Below are positions 16,426-24,805 of a stretch of DNA of 64,000 nucleotides, in pieces (the stretch's first letter is position 1; every line of letters begins with the position of its first letter). The notes under the pieces were generated by a model. That model did not search any database. It saw only the letters and a program-made list of their open reading frames with translations, and was not told the DNA's origin. This DNA is from Hespellia sp. Lineage in GTDB: Bacteria; Bacillota; Clostridia; Lachnospirales; Lachnospiraceae. Both the position numbers and the translations under genes were made by a program. Where the stretch lies: positions 1-64,000 of the forward strand of contig JAQUVD010000012.1 of assembly GCA_028693555.1 (NCBI GenBank), read 5' to 3'.

Positions 16426-17655
16426 ATGGAATCATTTCAGAGAGCGGCGCTGCCAAATACACTTAAAAAACGGAATTATCTTACGATACTGAATGCTTTT
16501 CGGGGAACGGAACCTCTTTCCGCCAATGACGTATCAGCCAGTACGGGAATTAGCCGGGCTACCGTGATGAAGGCTGTGAATCATTTTATGGAAAAAGGTC
16601 TGCTTGAATCAGCCGGGAAAGGTCCTTCCACAGAGATTGGCGGAAAAAAACCGGAGTTGTTTCAGTTCGGGATGCAGCGATATCTGCTGTGTATCGGAAT
16701 GCAAGGGGAGGAGATGACCGCATGTTTGTATGATCTGAGAAGTTTTATGATCGCACAAAAAAAAGTGAGGTTTCATATGGATTGTTCTGTGCAGGATTTT
16801 CTGAATACGGTACAGCAGATAGCGGAAGAAATGCTGCAGGAAGTACCGGGCGGTCGAGAACTCTTATACGGCATGAGTCTGTTCGTCGGAGGTGTTTTTC
16901 AGGAGGCGACTGGGGTTCTGCAGTATTCGGTACTCACACCGGGCTGGGGATATAATGTGCCATTAAGAGATCTCCTTGCAGAACGATTTCCGGGAATAGA
17001 GATTATGATAGATAATGTGGCAAGAATGTCAGCCTGCGCTGCGGTACTTGATAATCGTGACTATGAAAAGCGGCGGGTTGCGGTCGTGTATACGGATGTG
17101 GGGGTGTCAGCCTGCTATATTGATAAAGGTCATGTACAGCATGGACCAAACGGGATGATCGGGGAAATTGGTCCTATGATTCTTTCTATTTCAGAAACAC
17201 AGCCTTATACGTGGGGACAGCCCGCTTTTTTCTCGACTTTGATTAGCGAAGAAAAGCTGTGTGCACAAGTGCTTGAGAATTCTGAGAAATTGGAAAAAAG
17301 CAGTCTGAAATTCTGGAAAAACGAACTGACACTGCGTCACATTTTTGAGGAATCAGAGAAGGGGGATATTCTGGCACAGAATATTGTGAAACAGGCAGCA
17401 TGGGCATTTAGTGCAGCTCTGCACAATATCGTGCTTAATTTTGATCCGGAAGTCATTATCATTCAGGGAAACTATGCTTTTGCAGGAACATGGTTTGATG
17501 GGTGCCTGCATGAAGGTCTGGCCTGTTTCCCGCGGAATACGGACGAGGTATCATTTTTAGTGCAGTATGATAAACGTCCGCTGATATCTCTGCAGATGAT
17601 GGGAGCGACAAAACTTTTGACAAGAAAGTTCTTTTCGTCTTCAGAGTGGATTTAA
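16426..17655 (+). CDS. ROK family transcriptional regulator 1
   Basis: A 409-residue regulator with an N-terminal winged helix (LSANDVSASTGISRATVMKAVN, about 31-52) and a ROK sugar-kinase-like domain. The start ATG 16426 follows GAAAGAGGAG. The ROK part keeps GGVFQEATGVLQ and FDPEVIIIQG segments but lacks the CxCGxxGCxE zinc cluster normal for the family, so ligand binding or stability may be unusual. It follows the hydrolase-transporter cluster and is its likely local regulator, with the palindrome at 12055-12066 as a candidate site. Confidence 0.85.
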   Translation: MESFQRAALPNTLKKRNYLTILNAFRGTEPLSANDVSASTGISRATVMKAVNHFMEKGLLESAGKGPSTEIGGKKPELFQFGMQRYLLCIGMQGEEMTACLYDLRSFMIAQKKVRFHMDCSVQDFLNTVQQIAEEMLQEVPGGRELLYGMSLFVGGVFQEATGVLQYSVLTPGWGYNVPLRDLLAERFPGIEIMIDNVARMSACAAVLDNRDYEKRRVAVVYTDVGVSACYIDKGHVQHGPNGMIGEIGPMILSISETQPYTWGQPAFFSTLISEEKLCAQVLENSEKLEKSSLKFWKNELTLRHIFEESEKGDILAQNIVKQAAWAFSAALHNIVLNFDPEVIIIQGNYAFAGTWFDGCLHEGLACFPRNTDEVSFLVQYDKRPLISLQMMGATKLLTRKFFSSSEWI

Positions 17656-17925
17656 AAGGAACACAGCATTTTGAGTAATATTAAATATATTAAGTATATT
17701 TTAAATATACTTTAAATACATCTTGAAAAATTCAAGGATATGCAGTATGATATATGCAAAGCAGATTTCAATAGTAGGTCATATTCAATGATTTGCATCT
17801 TAGCCATGTAATGGCATCTATGTGTTTACACATTATATATTCAGAAAATTCTTGCTTTTCATCACATTTTACGGCAGGAGTTTTCGTGTCAGAGACCTCC
17901 TGAAAAATTTAATAAGGAGGTATAC
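17656..17925. other. AT-rich intergenic region with 21-nt palindrome
   Basis: No gene seen. Arms AAGTATATTT and AAATATACTT around one T (17692-17712) form a perfect inverted repeat just after the ROK gene. A 6-bp hairpin CAGGAG...CTCCTG lies at about 17876-17903, just before the ribosome site of the Rpn-like gene. The function of either is unknown. Confidence 0.5.
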
Positions 17926-18882
17926 ATGGCAGTAGCTAAAGAACAGGTACAGATGTCGGTTGATGGAGGTTCACTTGCTGAGTTGGTTCAGTCGGAACAT
18001 CATGCCAAGGACCATGCGGGAAAGTATTTGGAGGAATATCCGGATGTTTTTGCGGATATATTTAATGTCCTTGTGTTTCGGAAGGAGCTGATAAATCCCC
18101 AAAATCTGCTTCAGGGACCAACGGAATCTATTTACAAGTCAGAAAATGGCAGAACTTTTAGGGAACAGCGACGGGATACTACGAAGTATGTACAGGATTT
18201 AGGGACCATTATTTCTTTGGTTGGAATTGATAATCAGACAGATCAGGATGAGGATATGGTAATTCGGGTTATGGGATATGATTATGCATCTTATCGAAAT
18301 CAGATAAGTACGGGGAGTAATCGTTATCCGATTATAACAGCGGTGCTCTATTTCGGCGATAAAAAATGGTCAAAAAAGAAAACGCTCAAAGAATTATTCA
18401 ATAAGGAAAATGAGGAATTTGCGATATATGCGCAGAATTATAAGATGCATCTGATTGATGTGGCGCATATTCCTAAGAAGATGAGAAAAAATCTGACGAG
18501 TGATTTCCGTGAGGTGGCAGATTTCTTTGCAAACAGGAAGAATAAAAATTATCGACCGTCAAGAAGAAAGCTGAATCATGTAGAAGCGGTGCTTAAGATG
18601 TTGGAAGTATTTACAGGAGATCAGCGTTATCAGGAAATAGAAGATGAGATTATCGAAGCAGTAGAGAAGGGAGACGAGATTTCGATGTGTGAATTTGCAG
18701 AGCGGATGACCCGAGAGGGAATTAATCAGGGGATTAGTAAAGGAATTAATCAAGAAAAAGAGCATGGAATTACAGCGTTGGTGGAAAGCTTGAGAGAATA
18801 TAATATTCCGGAAGGCAGTATTATCGAGACAGTCGTGAAGCGATATGCCATCCCCAAGACTGCGGTTAAAAAATATTTATAA
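17926..18882 (+). CDS. Rpn family recombination-promoting nuclease / PD-(D/E)XK transposase-like protein
   Basis: A 318-residue protein of the Rpn/transposase_31-type PD-(D/E)XK family common in Lachnospiraceae. The nuclease core is seen in YPDVFADIFNVLVF (39-52), the GYDYASYRNQIS segment and the strand PIITAVLYFGDKKW. The C-terminal third is helical, with repeated GINQGISKGINQEKEHGI, typical of this family. Members promote RecA-independent DNA transfer in E. coli; the natural role is unclear. A very strong ribosome site (AAGGAGG) precedes ATG 17926. A remnant of a second copy lies at 11651-11698. No flanking terminal repeats were found. Confidence 0.85.
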   Translation: MAVAKEQVQMSVDGGSLAELVQSEHHAKDHAGKYLEEYPDVFADIFNVLVFRKELINPQNLLQGPTESIYKSENGRTFREQRRDTTKYVQDLGTIISLVGIDNQTDQDEDMVIRVMGYDYASYRNQISTGSNRYPIITAVLYFGDKKWSKKKTLKELFNKENEEFAIYAQNYKMHLIDVAHIPKKMRKNLTSDFREVADFFANRKNKNYRPSRRKLNHVEAVLKMLEVFTGDQRYQEIEDEIIEAVEKGDEISMCEFAERMTREGINQGISKGINQEKEHGITALVESLREYNIPEGSIIETVVKRYAIPKTAVKKYL

Positions 18883-18889
18883 CAGTAAG

Positions 18890-18941
18890 AAAAAGAAAGC
18901 TATTTCTTGGCGCATCTGCCAATGAATATCTTTCTTTTTTT
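18890..18941. terminator. Bidirectional terminator between converging genes
   Basis: AAAAAGAAAG (18890-18899) pairs with CTTTCTTTTT (18930-18939). An inner TTGGC/GCCAA stem (18907-18911/18918-18922) tops the hairpin. Runs of A and T on both flanks serve the Rpn-like gene and the ROK gene. Confidence 0.7.
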
Positions 18942-18957
18942 TACGGCAAGGTTATAT

Positions 18958-20103
18958 TTAAATATCCAATGCCAGTGTGCCATTATCCAAAAACGTCTGG
19001 ATGAAAGGCAGTGCGGCCCCGATGGTAATGTTATGCTTAGGCATCTTGCTGATCAGCAGAAAATCCGGCGTCTCAGAGAACGATGTCATATGGGCAATCT
19101 CCTGATGCAGAAAGCTCAGATCTTCTGCATGAAGGTAAGGCGCAAGGTATCCGCCAAGAATATAGTCTGTATCATGAATTAAGTGAAGCATATTAATGGC
19201 TTTGGCAAGCTGCACAAGGAACTGCTCCCAGCGCATCTGATAAGCTTCTTCCTGTTGTCTGAGATGTGTGAAGAAATCTTCTAGAGACTCCTCCTTGGAC
19301 AGCAGAACATTTAGGGAACAAAGTGTCTCCATACATCCCTTTTTGCCACAGTAGCACAAGTCTCCATTCGGATCCATCTGAATGTGTTCAATCGTAGCAT
19401 TATGCCCGTGCATTCCAGAGAGAATCTCACCGTTACTGATCACTGCGGCACCCAGATGATTACTGATTGAAAGATAGAAAGCATTCTTCAGTTCGGGCGA
19501 TACCCACATTTCCGAGATGGCGGCACATTCCGCATCATGGAGAAAATAGCAGGTATATGGAAGATACCGGGTGAATTCCTCGATGGAGAGCCCGGTGCAT
19601 GAGAGGATCTTACCGTAGATAATTGTCTGTCTGTCAGGAGAAACCAATCCCTGCATCGCAAAACCAATCCCCAAAATCTGTTCATCATTGATATTCAGTT
19701 TATTCTTAAATTCCAAAATCTTATCACTAACTGTTTTAAAATAAAATTCTTCTTTTGCGAAATCAATCGCAAATACAAGACGATCTATCTTCTGACCATA
19801 TAAATTGACGAAGATGATCTTCACTTCATTTACTAAAATCTCAACACCAATACTGACTCTGCGGTTAGGAACGATGGAATAGGCGGCAGCCTTTCTTCCG
19901 ACATAATCCGTATTGATCTGTCCGTTTTTTTCAATTAATCCATCCTGTTCCAGTGTGGACAGGTTCGTTGTGACGGTAGGTCGGCTCAGGCGAAGATTGT
20001 AGCAGATATCCTGCTGAGAAACTTTCCTGTGCTGATATATATAATGATAAATCAGATTTCGATTATTTTGTTTGATCTGATTCGGTGTAATACTGTTCTT
20101 CAT
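18958..20103 (-). CDS. ROK family transcriptional regulator 2
   Basis: A 381-residue regulator. The start at 20103 is chosen because GGAG lies about 8 bases before it on the minus strand; longer frames to 20148 lack a site. The N-terminal winged helix (VSQQDICYNLRLSRPTVTTN) binds DNA and the ROK domain follows, with the intact zinc cluster CYCGKKGCME. It is divergent from the dehydrogenase-kinase-transporter cluster. A 17-bp sequence just upstream of its own start recurs inverted downstream of the cluster promoter, strong evidence that it represses both itself and that cluster. The inducer is probably the pentose or polyol handled there. Confidence 0.9.
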   Translation of the reverse strand: MKNSITPNQIKQNNRNLIYHYIYQHRKVSQQDICYNLRLSRPTVTTNLSTLEQDGLIEKNGQINTDYVGRKAAAYSIVPNRRVSIGVEILVNEVKIIFVNLYGQKIDRLVFAIDFAKEEFYFKTVSDKILEFKNKLNINDEQILGIGFAMQGLVSPDRQTIIYGKILSCTGLSIEEFTRYLPYTCYFLHDAECAAISEMWVSPELKNAFYLSISNHLGAAVISNGEILSGMHGHNATIEHIQMDPNGDLCYCGKKGCMETLCSLNVLLSKEESLEDFFTHLRQQEEAYQMRWEQFLVQLAKAINMLHLIHDTDYILGGYLAPYLHAEDLSFLHQEIAHMTSFSETPDFLLISKMPKHNITIGAALPFIQTFLDNGTLALDI

Positions 20104-20116
20104 GTTAAAACGCTCC

Positions 20117-20133
20117 ATTTTGTAAAATGATTT
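20117..20133. promoter_or_regulatory. ROK operator copy 1
   Basis: ATTTTGTAAAATGATTT, the exact reverse complement of 20268-20284. It lies just upstream of the ROK start, overlapping its leader, so it would give autoregulation. Confidence 0.75.
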
Positions 20134-20222
20134 TGTAAATTTCATCATATCACAGATAAAAGCAGAAAACCATTGTGATATTTATACAAAAAAATAGATA
20201 ATTTATTAGGAAATATTGCGAA

Positions 20223-20251
20223 TTGACGAAAGGGCATTTTAAGGTTATTAT
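20223..20251 (+). promoter_or_regulatory. Promoter of the dehydrogenase-kinase cluster
   Basis: TTGACG (20223-20228), 17-bp spacer, TATTAT (20246-20251). The start point would fall near 20258, about 10 bases before operator copy 2. Confidence 0.85.
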
Positions 20252-20267
20252 GTAACTACAATTTGAT

Positions 20268-20284
20268 AAATCATTTTACAAAAT
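20268..20284. promoter_or_regulatory. ROK operator copy 2
   Basis: AAATCATTTTACAAAAT, inverted 17-bp match of 20117-20133, at roughly +10 to +26 of the cluster transcript. A bound repressor here would block initiation or early elongation. Confidence 0.75.
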
Positions 20285-20346
20285 AAAAATGCAAAATGTA
20301 TTTCAAAGAAAACAAAATCAAAAATTCAAAGAAAGAGGAGAACAAA

Positions 20347-21123
20347 ATGGGTATTATTGAAAAAATGAAAATGGACGGAAAAAAAGGATTTGTAACAGGA
20401 GCAGCAAGAGGAATCGGAAAATGCACTGCAACTGCATTTGCGGAGGCAGGTGCGGATGTCGCTATCGTAGATCTTGATTTTGAGGAAGCACAGAAGACAG
20501 CAAAAGAGCTGGCAGAAAAAACCGGAAGAAAAGTAATTGCAATTAAAACAGATTGCACGGACAAAGATCAGGTAGATGCAATGGTAGAGCAGGTGGTAGC
20601 AGAGCTTGGCGGACTCGATTTTTGTCACAACAACGCAGGAATCTGCATCAACGCACCGGCAGAAGAGATGACTTATGAGCAGTGGTCGAAGGTAATCAAT
20701 ATTAATCTGAATGGAATATTCCTGACCGATATTGCCGCTGGAAAGTACATGCTTGCAAACGGTGGTGGTTCCATCATTAACACAGCTTCTATGTCAGCAC
20801 ATATTGTAAATGTTCCGCAGCCACAATGTGCATACAATGCTTCGAAGGCGGCAGTCATTCAATTGACCAAGTCATTGGCAATCGAGTGGGCAAAGAGAGG
20901 CGTTCGCGTTAACAGCATCAGCCCGGGATACATCGGAACAGAACTGACATTGAATTCTCCTACATTAATTCCGTTGATTGAACAGTGGAATGAGATGGCT
21001 CCAATGGGAAGAATGGGAAAACCGGAAGAACTGGAGTCAATCTGTGTATACCTTGCAGGGGACACAAGTACCTTTACAACTGGATCGGATTTCACGATTG
21101 ATGGCGCATTTACGTGCTTCTAA
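20347..21123 (+). CDS. SDR family NAD(P)-dependent oxidoreductase
   Basis: A 258-residue short-chain dehydrogenase. TGAARGIG (17-24) binds the cofactor, NNAG is at 95-98 and the catalytic set is S148, Y163 (YNASK) and K167. D41 at the end of the second strand favours NAD(H). The SPGYIGTELT loop resembles polyol dehydrogenases and sorbose reductases, which fits the neighbouring sugar kinase and symporter; oxidation of a pentitol or hexitol to a ketose is a reasonable inference. The start ATG 20347 is set by AGAGGAG. It is the first gene of the ROK-controlled unit. Confidence 0.88.
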   Translation: MGIIEKMKMDGKKGFVTGAARGIGKCTATAFAEAGADVAIVDLDFEEAQKTAKELAEKTGRKVIAIKTDCTDKDQVDAMVEQVVAELGGLDFCHNNAGICINAPAEEMTYEQWSKVININLNGIFLTDIAAGKYMLANGGGSIINTASMSAHIVNVPQPQCAYNASKAAVIQLTKSLAIEWAKRGVRVNSISPGYIGTELTLNSPTLIPLIEQWNEMAPMGRMGKPEELESICVYLAGDTSTFTTGSDFTIDGAFTCF

Positions 21124-21162
21124 TTACATATCGTGTATCAACTTACCGGAACAAAAAGACGG

Positions 21163-21200
21163 ATCGGGGCAGCTGGAGAAACTGCTCCGATATATTTTAT
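21163..21200 (+). terminator. Attenuator-like hairpin between dehydrogenase and kinase genes
   Basis: ATCGGGGCAG (21163-21172) pairs with CTGCTCCGAT (21182-21191), with one G-T pair, followed by the U-rich ATATTTTAT. It probably lowers expression of the downstream kinase and transporter relative to the dehydrogenase. Confidence 0.55.
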
Positions 21201-21226
21201 CTGATGTAATAAAAGAAAGGGACCAA

Positions 21227-22822
21227 ATGAATAGAAAAGAAGCAATTGTAAATGGAAAAACAGCATTGGGAATTGAACTTGGTTCGACTAGAATCAAAGG
21301 AGTACTCGTTGATTTAAAAGGAAATGTTCTCGCTGTCGGAATATATGACTGGGAAAACTCTTTTGTTGACAATGTCTGGACCTACAGTCTGGATGAAATT
21401 CATAAGGGTGTGCGTGGATGCTACAGTTCTCTGAGGGAGAATGTAGAGGAAACATACAATATGAAGCTTACGACCATCGGAGCACTTGGAATCAGTGCAA
21501 TGATGCACGGATACATGGCACTGAATAAAGAGGGAGAACAGATTGCACCGTTCCAGACTTGGCGTAATACCAATACACAGCAGGCGGCAGATGAACTCAC
21601 AGAACTGTTAGAATTCAACATTCCACTGCGTTGGACGGCGGCACATCTTTATCAGAGAATCTTAGACAGAGAAGAGCATGTAAAGGATTTAGATTTCGTG
21701 TCTACTCTGAGCGCATATATTCATCTAAAGCTTACCGGTGAACGTGTCATCGGAGTCGGAGATGCAGCAGGAATGTTTCCGATTGATTCAGAAAAAAATG
21801 ATTATAATGCGGAAATGATGAACAAATTCAACACTCTGATAAAACCATATGGATATTCATGGAACGTAGAGGATCTTTTTCCGAAAGTACTGGTGGCAGG
21901 TGAAAATGCAGGGACATTGACAAAAGAGGGCGCAGCATTTCTGGATGAGAGCGGACAATTGCAGCCGGGAATCCCATTGTGTGCACCGGAAGGTGATGCG
22001 GGAACCGGAATGGTGGCAACCAATTCTGTTGCACCGGGGACAGGAAACGTATCGGCAGGAACCAGTACATTTGCAATGATTGTATTGGAAAAGCAGCTGA
22101 GTAAGGTTTACCGGGAGATTGATATGGTCACGACACCGACCGGATTTCCATGTGCAATGTCACATGCAAATAATGGAACCTCGGATCTGAACGCATGGGT
22201 TTCGCTGTTTGGTGAATTTGCGGAAATGATGGGAATAAAGACAGATCAGGGTGAACTGTTCGGTAAGCTGTATACAAAGGCCCTGGAGGGGGACACAGAC
22301 TGCGGCGGGCTTCTCGCATATGGCTATTACTCCGGAGAGAACATTACCATGATTAATGAAGGCCGTCTGGCATTCCTTAGAACAGCAGAGAGCAGATTCA
22401 GTCTGGCAAACTTTATGAAGGTACATTTATATACATCCTTAGGCGCAGTGAAGCTCGGACTTGATATCCTGATGGAGGATGAAAAGGTAAAAGTAGAACG
22501 AATTACGGGACACGGTGGATTTTTTAAGACAAAGGGCGTGGGTCAGCGTTATCTGGCTGCCGCAGTAAATGCTCCGGTCACAGTCATGGATACAGCAAGC
22601 GAAGGCGGTGCATGGGGAATTGCCCTTCTGGCAGCATTTCTGGTTGCAAAGAATTCGGATGAAAAACTGGAAGAGTATCTGGAAAACAGAATTTTTAAAG
22701 AACTCTCCGGTGAGACAATCGCGCCGTATGAAGCAGATGTGAAAGGATTTCACACGTTTATGGAACACTACAAATCAGGACTTGTCATTGAAGAGTCGGC
22801 AATTGAGGCAATGGATTGGTAA
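21227..22822 (+). CDS. FGGY family carbohydrate kinase 1 (ribulokinase/xylulokinase-like)
   Basis: Phosphorylates a ketopentose or similar sugar with ATP. The start ATG 21227 has AAAGGG upstream and gives 531 residues. FGGY marks are GIELGSTRIKG (phosphate 1), [32 protein letters not shown] and GHGGFFKTKG near the C-terminus. It is clearly paralogous to the kinase at 27586, sharing blocks such as [17 protein letters not shown] and SDLNAWV. A non-orthologous ribulokinase of the FGGY family (AraK) is known in clostridia; one of these two may play that part. Here the partner dehydrogenase suggests a ketose made from a polyol. Confidence 0.88.
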   Translation: MNRKEAIVNGKTALGIELGSTRIKGVLVDLKGNVLAVGIYDWENSFVDNVWTYSLDEIHKGVRGCYSSLRENVEETYNMKLTTIGALGISAMMHGYMALNKEGEQIAPFQTWRNTNTQQAADELTELLEFNIPLRWTAAHLYQRILDREEHVKDLDFVSTLSAYIHLKLTGERVIGVGDAAGMFPIDSEKNDYNAEMMNKFNTLIKPYGYSWNVEDLFPKVLVAGENAGTLTKEGAAFLDESGQLQPGIPLCAPEGDAGTGMVATNSVAPGTGNVSAGTSTFAMIVLEKQLSKVYREIDMVTTPTGFPCAMSHANNGTSDLNAWVSLFGEFAEMMGIKTDQGELFGKLYTKALEGDTDCGGLLAYGYYSGENITMINEGRLAFLRTAESRFSLANFMKVHLYTSLGAVKLGLDILMEDEKVKVERITGHGGFFKTKGVGQRYLAAAVNAPVTVMDTASEGGAWGIALLAAFLVAKNSDEKLEEYLENRIFKELSGETIAPYEADVKGFHTFMEHYKSGLVIEESAIEAMDW

Positions 22823-22839
22823 GGAGAAAGAGGTAGCAA

Positions 22840-24177
22840 ATGGAAAAATGGAGAAAACGTATTGGATATGGAATTGGGGATCTTGGGTGTAATCTGGTTT
22901 TTAGTACAATGGCTTCCTATCTGATGGTATTTTATACAGATGTATTTGGAATTACGGCAGCGGCAGCAGGAACAATGATGCTGGTCACAAAATTTATCGA
23001 TGCATTGACTGACACGGGGATGGGATTGATCGTGGATCGGACACATACCAGATGGGGACAGGGACGACCGTACTTTTTATTTGGAGCAGTTCCCTTTGCA
23101 GTCTTTACAATCCTGACCTTTTTTATTCCGGATCTGGGAAGCGGAGGAAAATTAGTCTGGGCATACGTTACATATTGTCTGCTTTGTACAGCCTACACAG
23201 TCGTAAATATTCCACTTAACACGATTGTTCCGAGACTGACCTCAGATGTTCATGAAAGAGATGTTCTGGTATCTACCAGAATGATCTGCGCGATGGCGGG
23301 AACAGCGATCGTTATGACGATTACCGCTCCTTTGGTGCAGTTCTTTGGAAAAGGAAATGAGGCGAGAGGATATTTGATTACAATGTCCATCTACGGGATT
23401 GCAGCCATGTTCATTTTCTTCCTGACATTTGCCAGCACCAAGGAAGTGGTGCCTCCAACCATTAATCAGAAGCATTGTTCGCTGAAGGATGATTTTAAAG
23501 GTTTAACCGGACAAGCATGGATTTTGTTTTTATTGAATTTATTCTATTTTTCACTGTATGTAGTAAGAAGCACCACGGTAATCTACTACTTTAAATATAA
23601 TTTGGGAAGGACGGACTGGTTATCTCTGGTAGGTATTTTAGGCATTCTTTCCGGTCTTCCGATGCTGCTGTTACTTCCATCACTTGAGAAGAAATTCAGC
23701 AAAAAAAATCTGATGTTCTTTAGCATTATTTTATATGTCATTGGTGATATGGTATTATACATCGGACGCAATTCGGCGGCATGCCTGCTCATTGGCCTGG
23801 TCATCACCGGACTTGGAATTTATGGAATATTTGGGATCACCTTCTCCATGCAGCCGGATGTCATTGACTATTCAGAGTATAAGAAAAATGCAAGTGTAGC
23901 CGGTCTGATTGCAGCGTTCCAGGGCTTCTTTGTAAAAGGCGGAATGGGTCTGACAAGTTTTGTCATCGGCGTATTCCTGAAAAACGGAGGTTACGTTGCA
24001 AATGCAGTGCAGACAGAAAAAGCGTTGTCCTATATCGAAGTTTGCTTTATCTGGCTTCCTATTATATTATGTATATTAATTGCAGTGCTCACCCATTTTT
24101 ATAAGCTGGATGGAGTGAGAAAAGAGATGACAATGGAATTAGAAGACCGGAGGAAAAAGATCGAGAATGAAATATAA
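22840..24177 (+). CDS. GPH family sugar:cation symporter 2
   Basis: A 445-residue transporter with about 12 membrane segments. Family marks are GYGIGDLGCNLVFSTMASY at the start, FIDALTDTGMGLIVDRTHT in the first cytoplasmic loop and WGQGRPYFLFGAVPF. It lies 17 bp after the kinase and overlaps the HAD gene by 11 bp, so it belongs to the ROK-controlled unit. It probably imports the polyol or sugar used by that unit together with a proton or sodium ion. Confidence 0.9.
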   Translation: MEKWRKRIGYGIGDLGCNLVFSTMASYLMVFYTDVFGITAAAAGTMMLVTKFIDALTDTGMGLIVDRTHTRWGQGRPYFLFGAVPFAVFTILTFFIPDLGSGGKLVWAYVTYCLLCTAYTVVNIPLNTIVPRLTSDVHERDVLVSTRMICAMAGTAIVMTITAPLVQFFGKGNEARGYLITMSIYGIAAMFIFFLTFASTKEVVPPTINQKHCSLKDDFKGLTGQAWILFLLNLFYFSLYVVRSTTVIYYFKYNLGRTDWLSLVGILGILSGLPMLLLLPSLEKKFSKKNLMFFSIILYVIGDMVLYIGRNSAACLLIGLVITGLGIYGIFGITFSMQPDVIDYSEYKKNASVAGLIAAFQGFFVKGGMGLTSFVIGVFLKNGGYVANAVQTEKALSYIEVCFIWLPIILCILIAVLTHFYKLDGVRKEMTMELEDRRKKIENEI

Positions 24178-24805
24178 GGGAGAAATATTTGATATGGACG
24201 GAGTCCTGTTCGATACAGAGAGGGTCTACCAGGAAACCTGGCATGAAATTGCCGCGGAGCAAAATGTTGAACTTGGGACAGATTATTTAAAGGCAATATC
24301 GGGCAGTTATGGCGAGCATATGCGTCATGTGGTGGAAGCACATTATCATGTGCAGGATGGAACAGAGATTGTGGAGGAGTGCATGCGGCGGGTTCGAAAG
24401 AAATTAGCAGCGCATGTACCTGTGAAGCCAGGGGTATATGAGATTCTGGAATTATTCAGAGAAAAGGATCTTAAGATGGCGGTCGCAAGCAGCAGTCTGA
24501 AGCCACAGATCGAAGCAAATCTTCAAAATGCGAAGATGGATGGTTACTTTGATGAGGTTGTTAGCTCTTCGCAGGTGGAACACGGAAAGCCTGCTCCGGA
24601 TATCTTTCTTTATGCGGCAAAAAAGATTGGGTGCAGACCGGAAGAATGCTTCGTCTTTGAAGACAGTGAGAACGGAGTGAGAGCGGGAAATGCGGCAGGC
24701 TGTATCGTGGTAATGATCCCGGATCTCATAGAACCATCGCCAGAGATTCGCCCATACTGCTCTGCGATTTGTTCCGATTTCTTTCAGGTGATTCCTCTTC
24801 TATAG
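24167..24805 (+). CDS. HAD-IA family phosphatase / beta-phosphoglucomutase-like
   Basis: A 212-residue haloacid dehalogenase-fold enzyme. Motif I is FDMDGVLFDTE (catalytic aspartates), motif II VASSS, motif III HGKPAPDIF and motif IV VFEDSENGV; the cap sits between motifs I and II. Enzymes of this type act on small sugar phosphates, either as phosphatases that relieve sugar-phosphate stress or as mutases. The start lies inside the end of the symporter gene, with GGAGG upstream. The 3' end overlaps the oppositely transcribed AraC gene by 22 bp. Confidence 0.88.
   Translation: MKYKGEIFDMDGVLFDTERVYQETWHEIAAEQNVELGTDYLKAISGSYGEHMRHVVEAHYHVQDGTEIVEECMRRVRKKLAAHVPVKPGVYEILELFREKDLKMAVASSSLKPQIEANLQNAKMDGYFDEVVSSSQVEHGKPAPDIFLYAAKKIGCRPEECFVFEDSENGVRAGNAAGCIVVMIPDLIEPSPEIRPYCSAICSDFFQVIPLL

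Noticed and set aside
17926-18882. Rpn-like gene as part of a complete insertion sequence
   Set aside because: No terminal inverted repeats or target duplication seen around it; the nearby 21-nt palindrome is not repeated on the other side.
20978-21226. N-terminal extension of the first FGGY kinase back to 20978
   Set aside because: It would overlap the dehydrogenase gene by 146 bp; the family N-terminus and a ribosome site fit ATG 21227.
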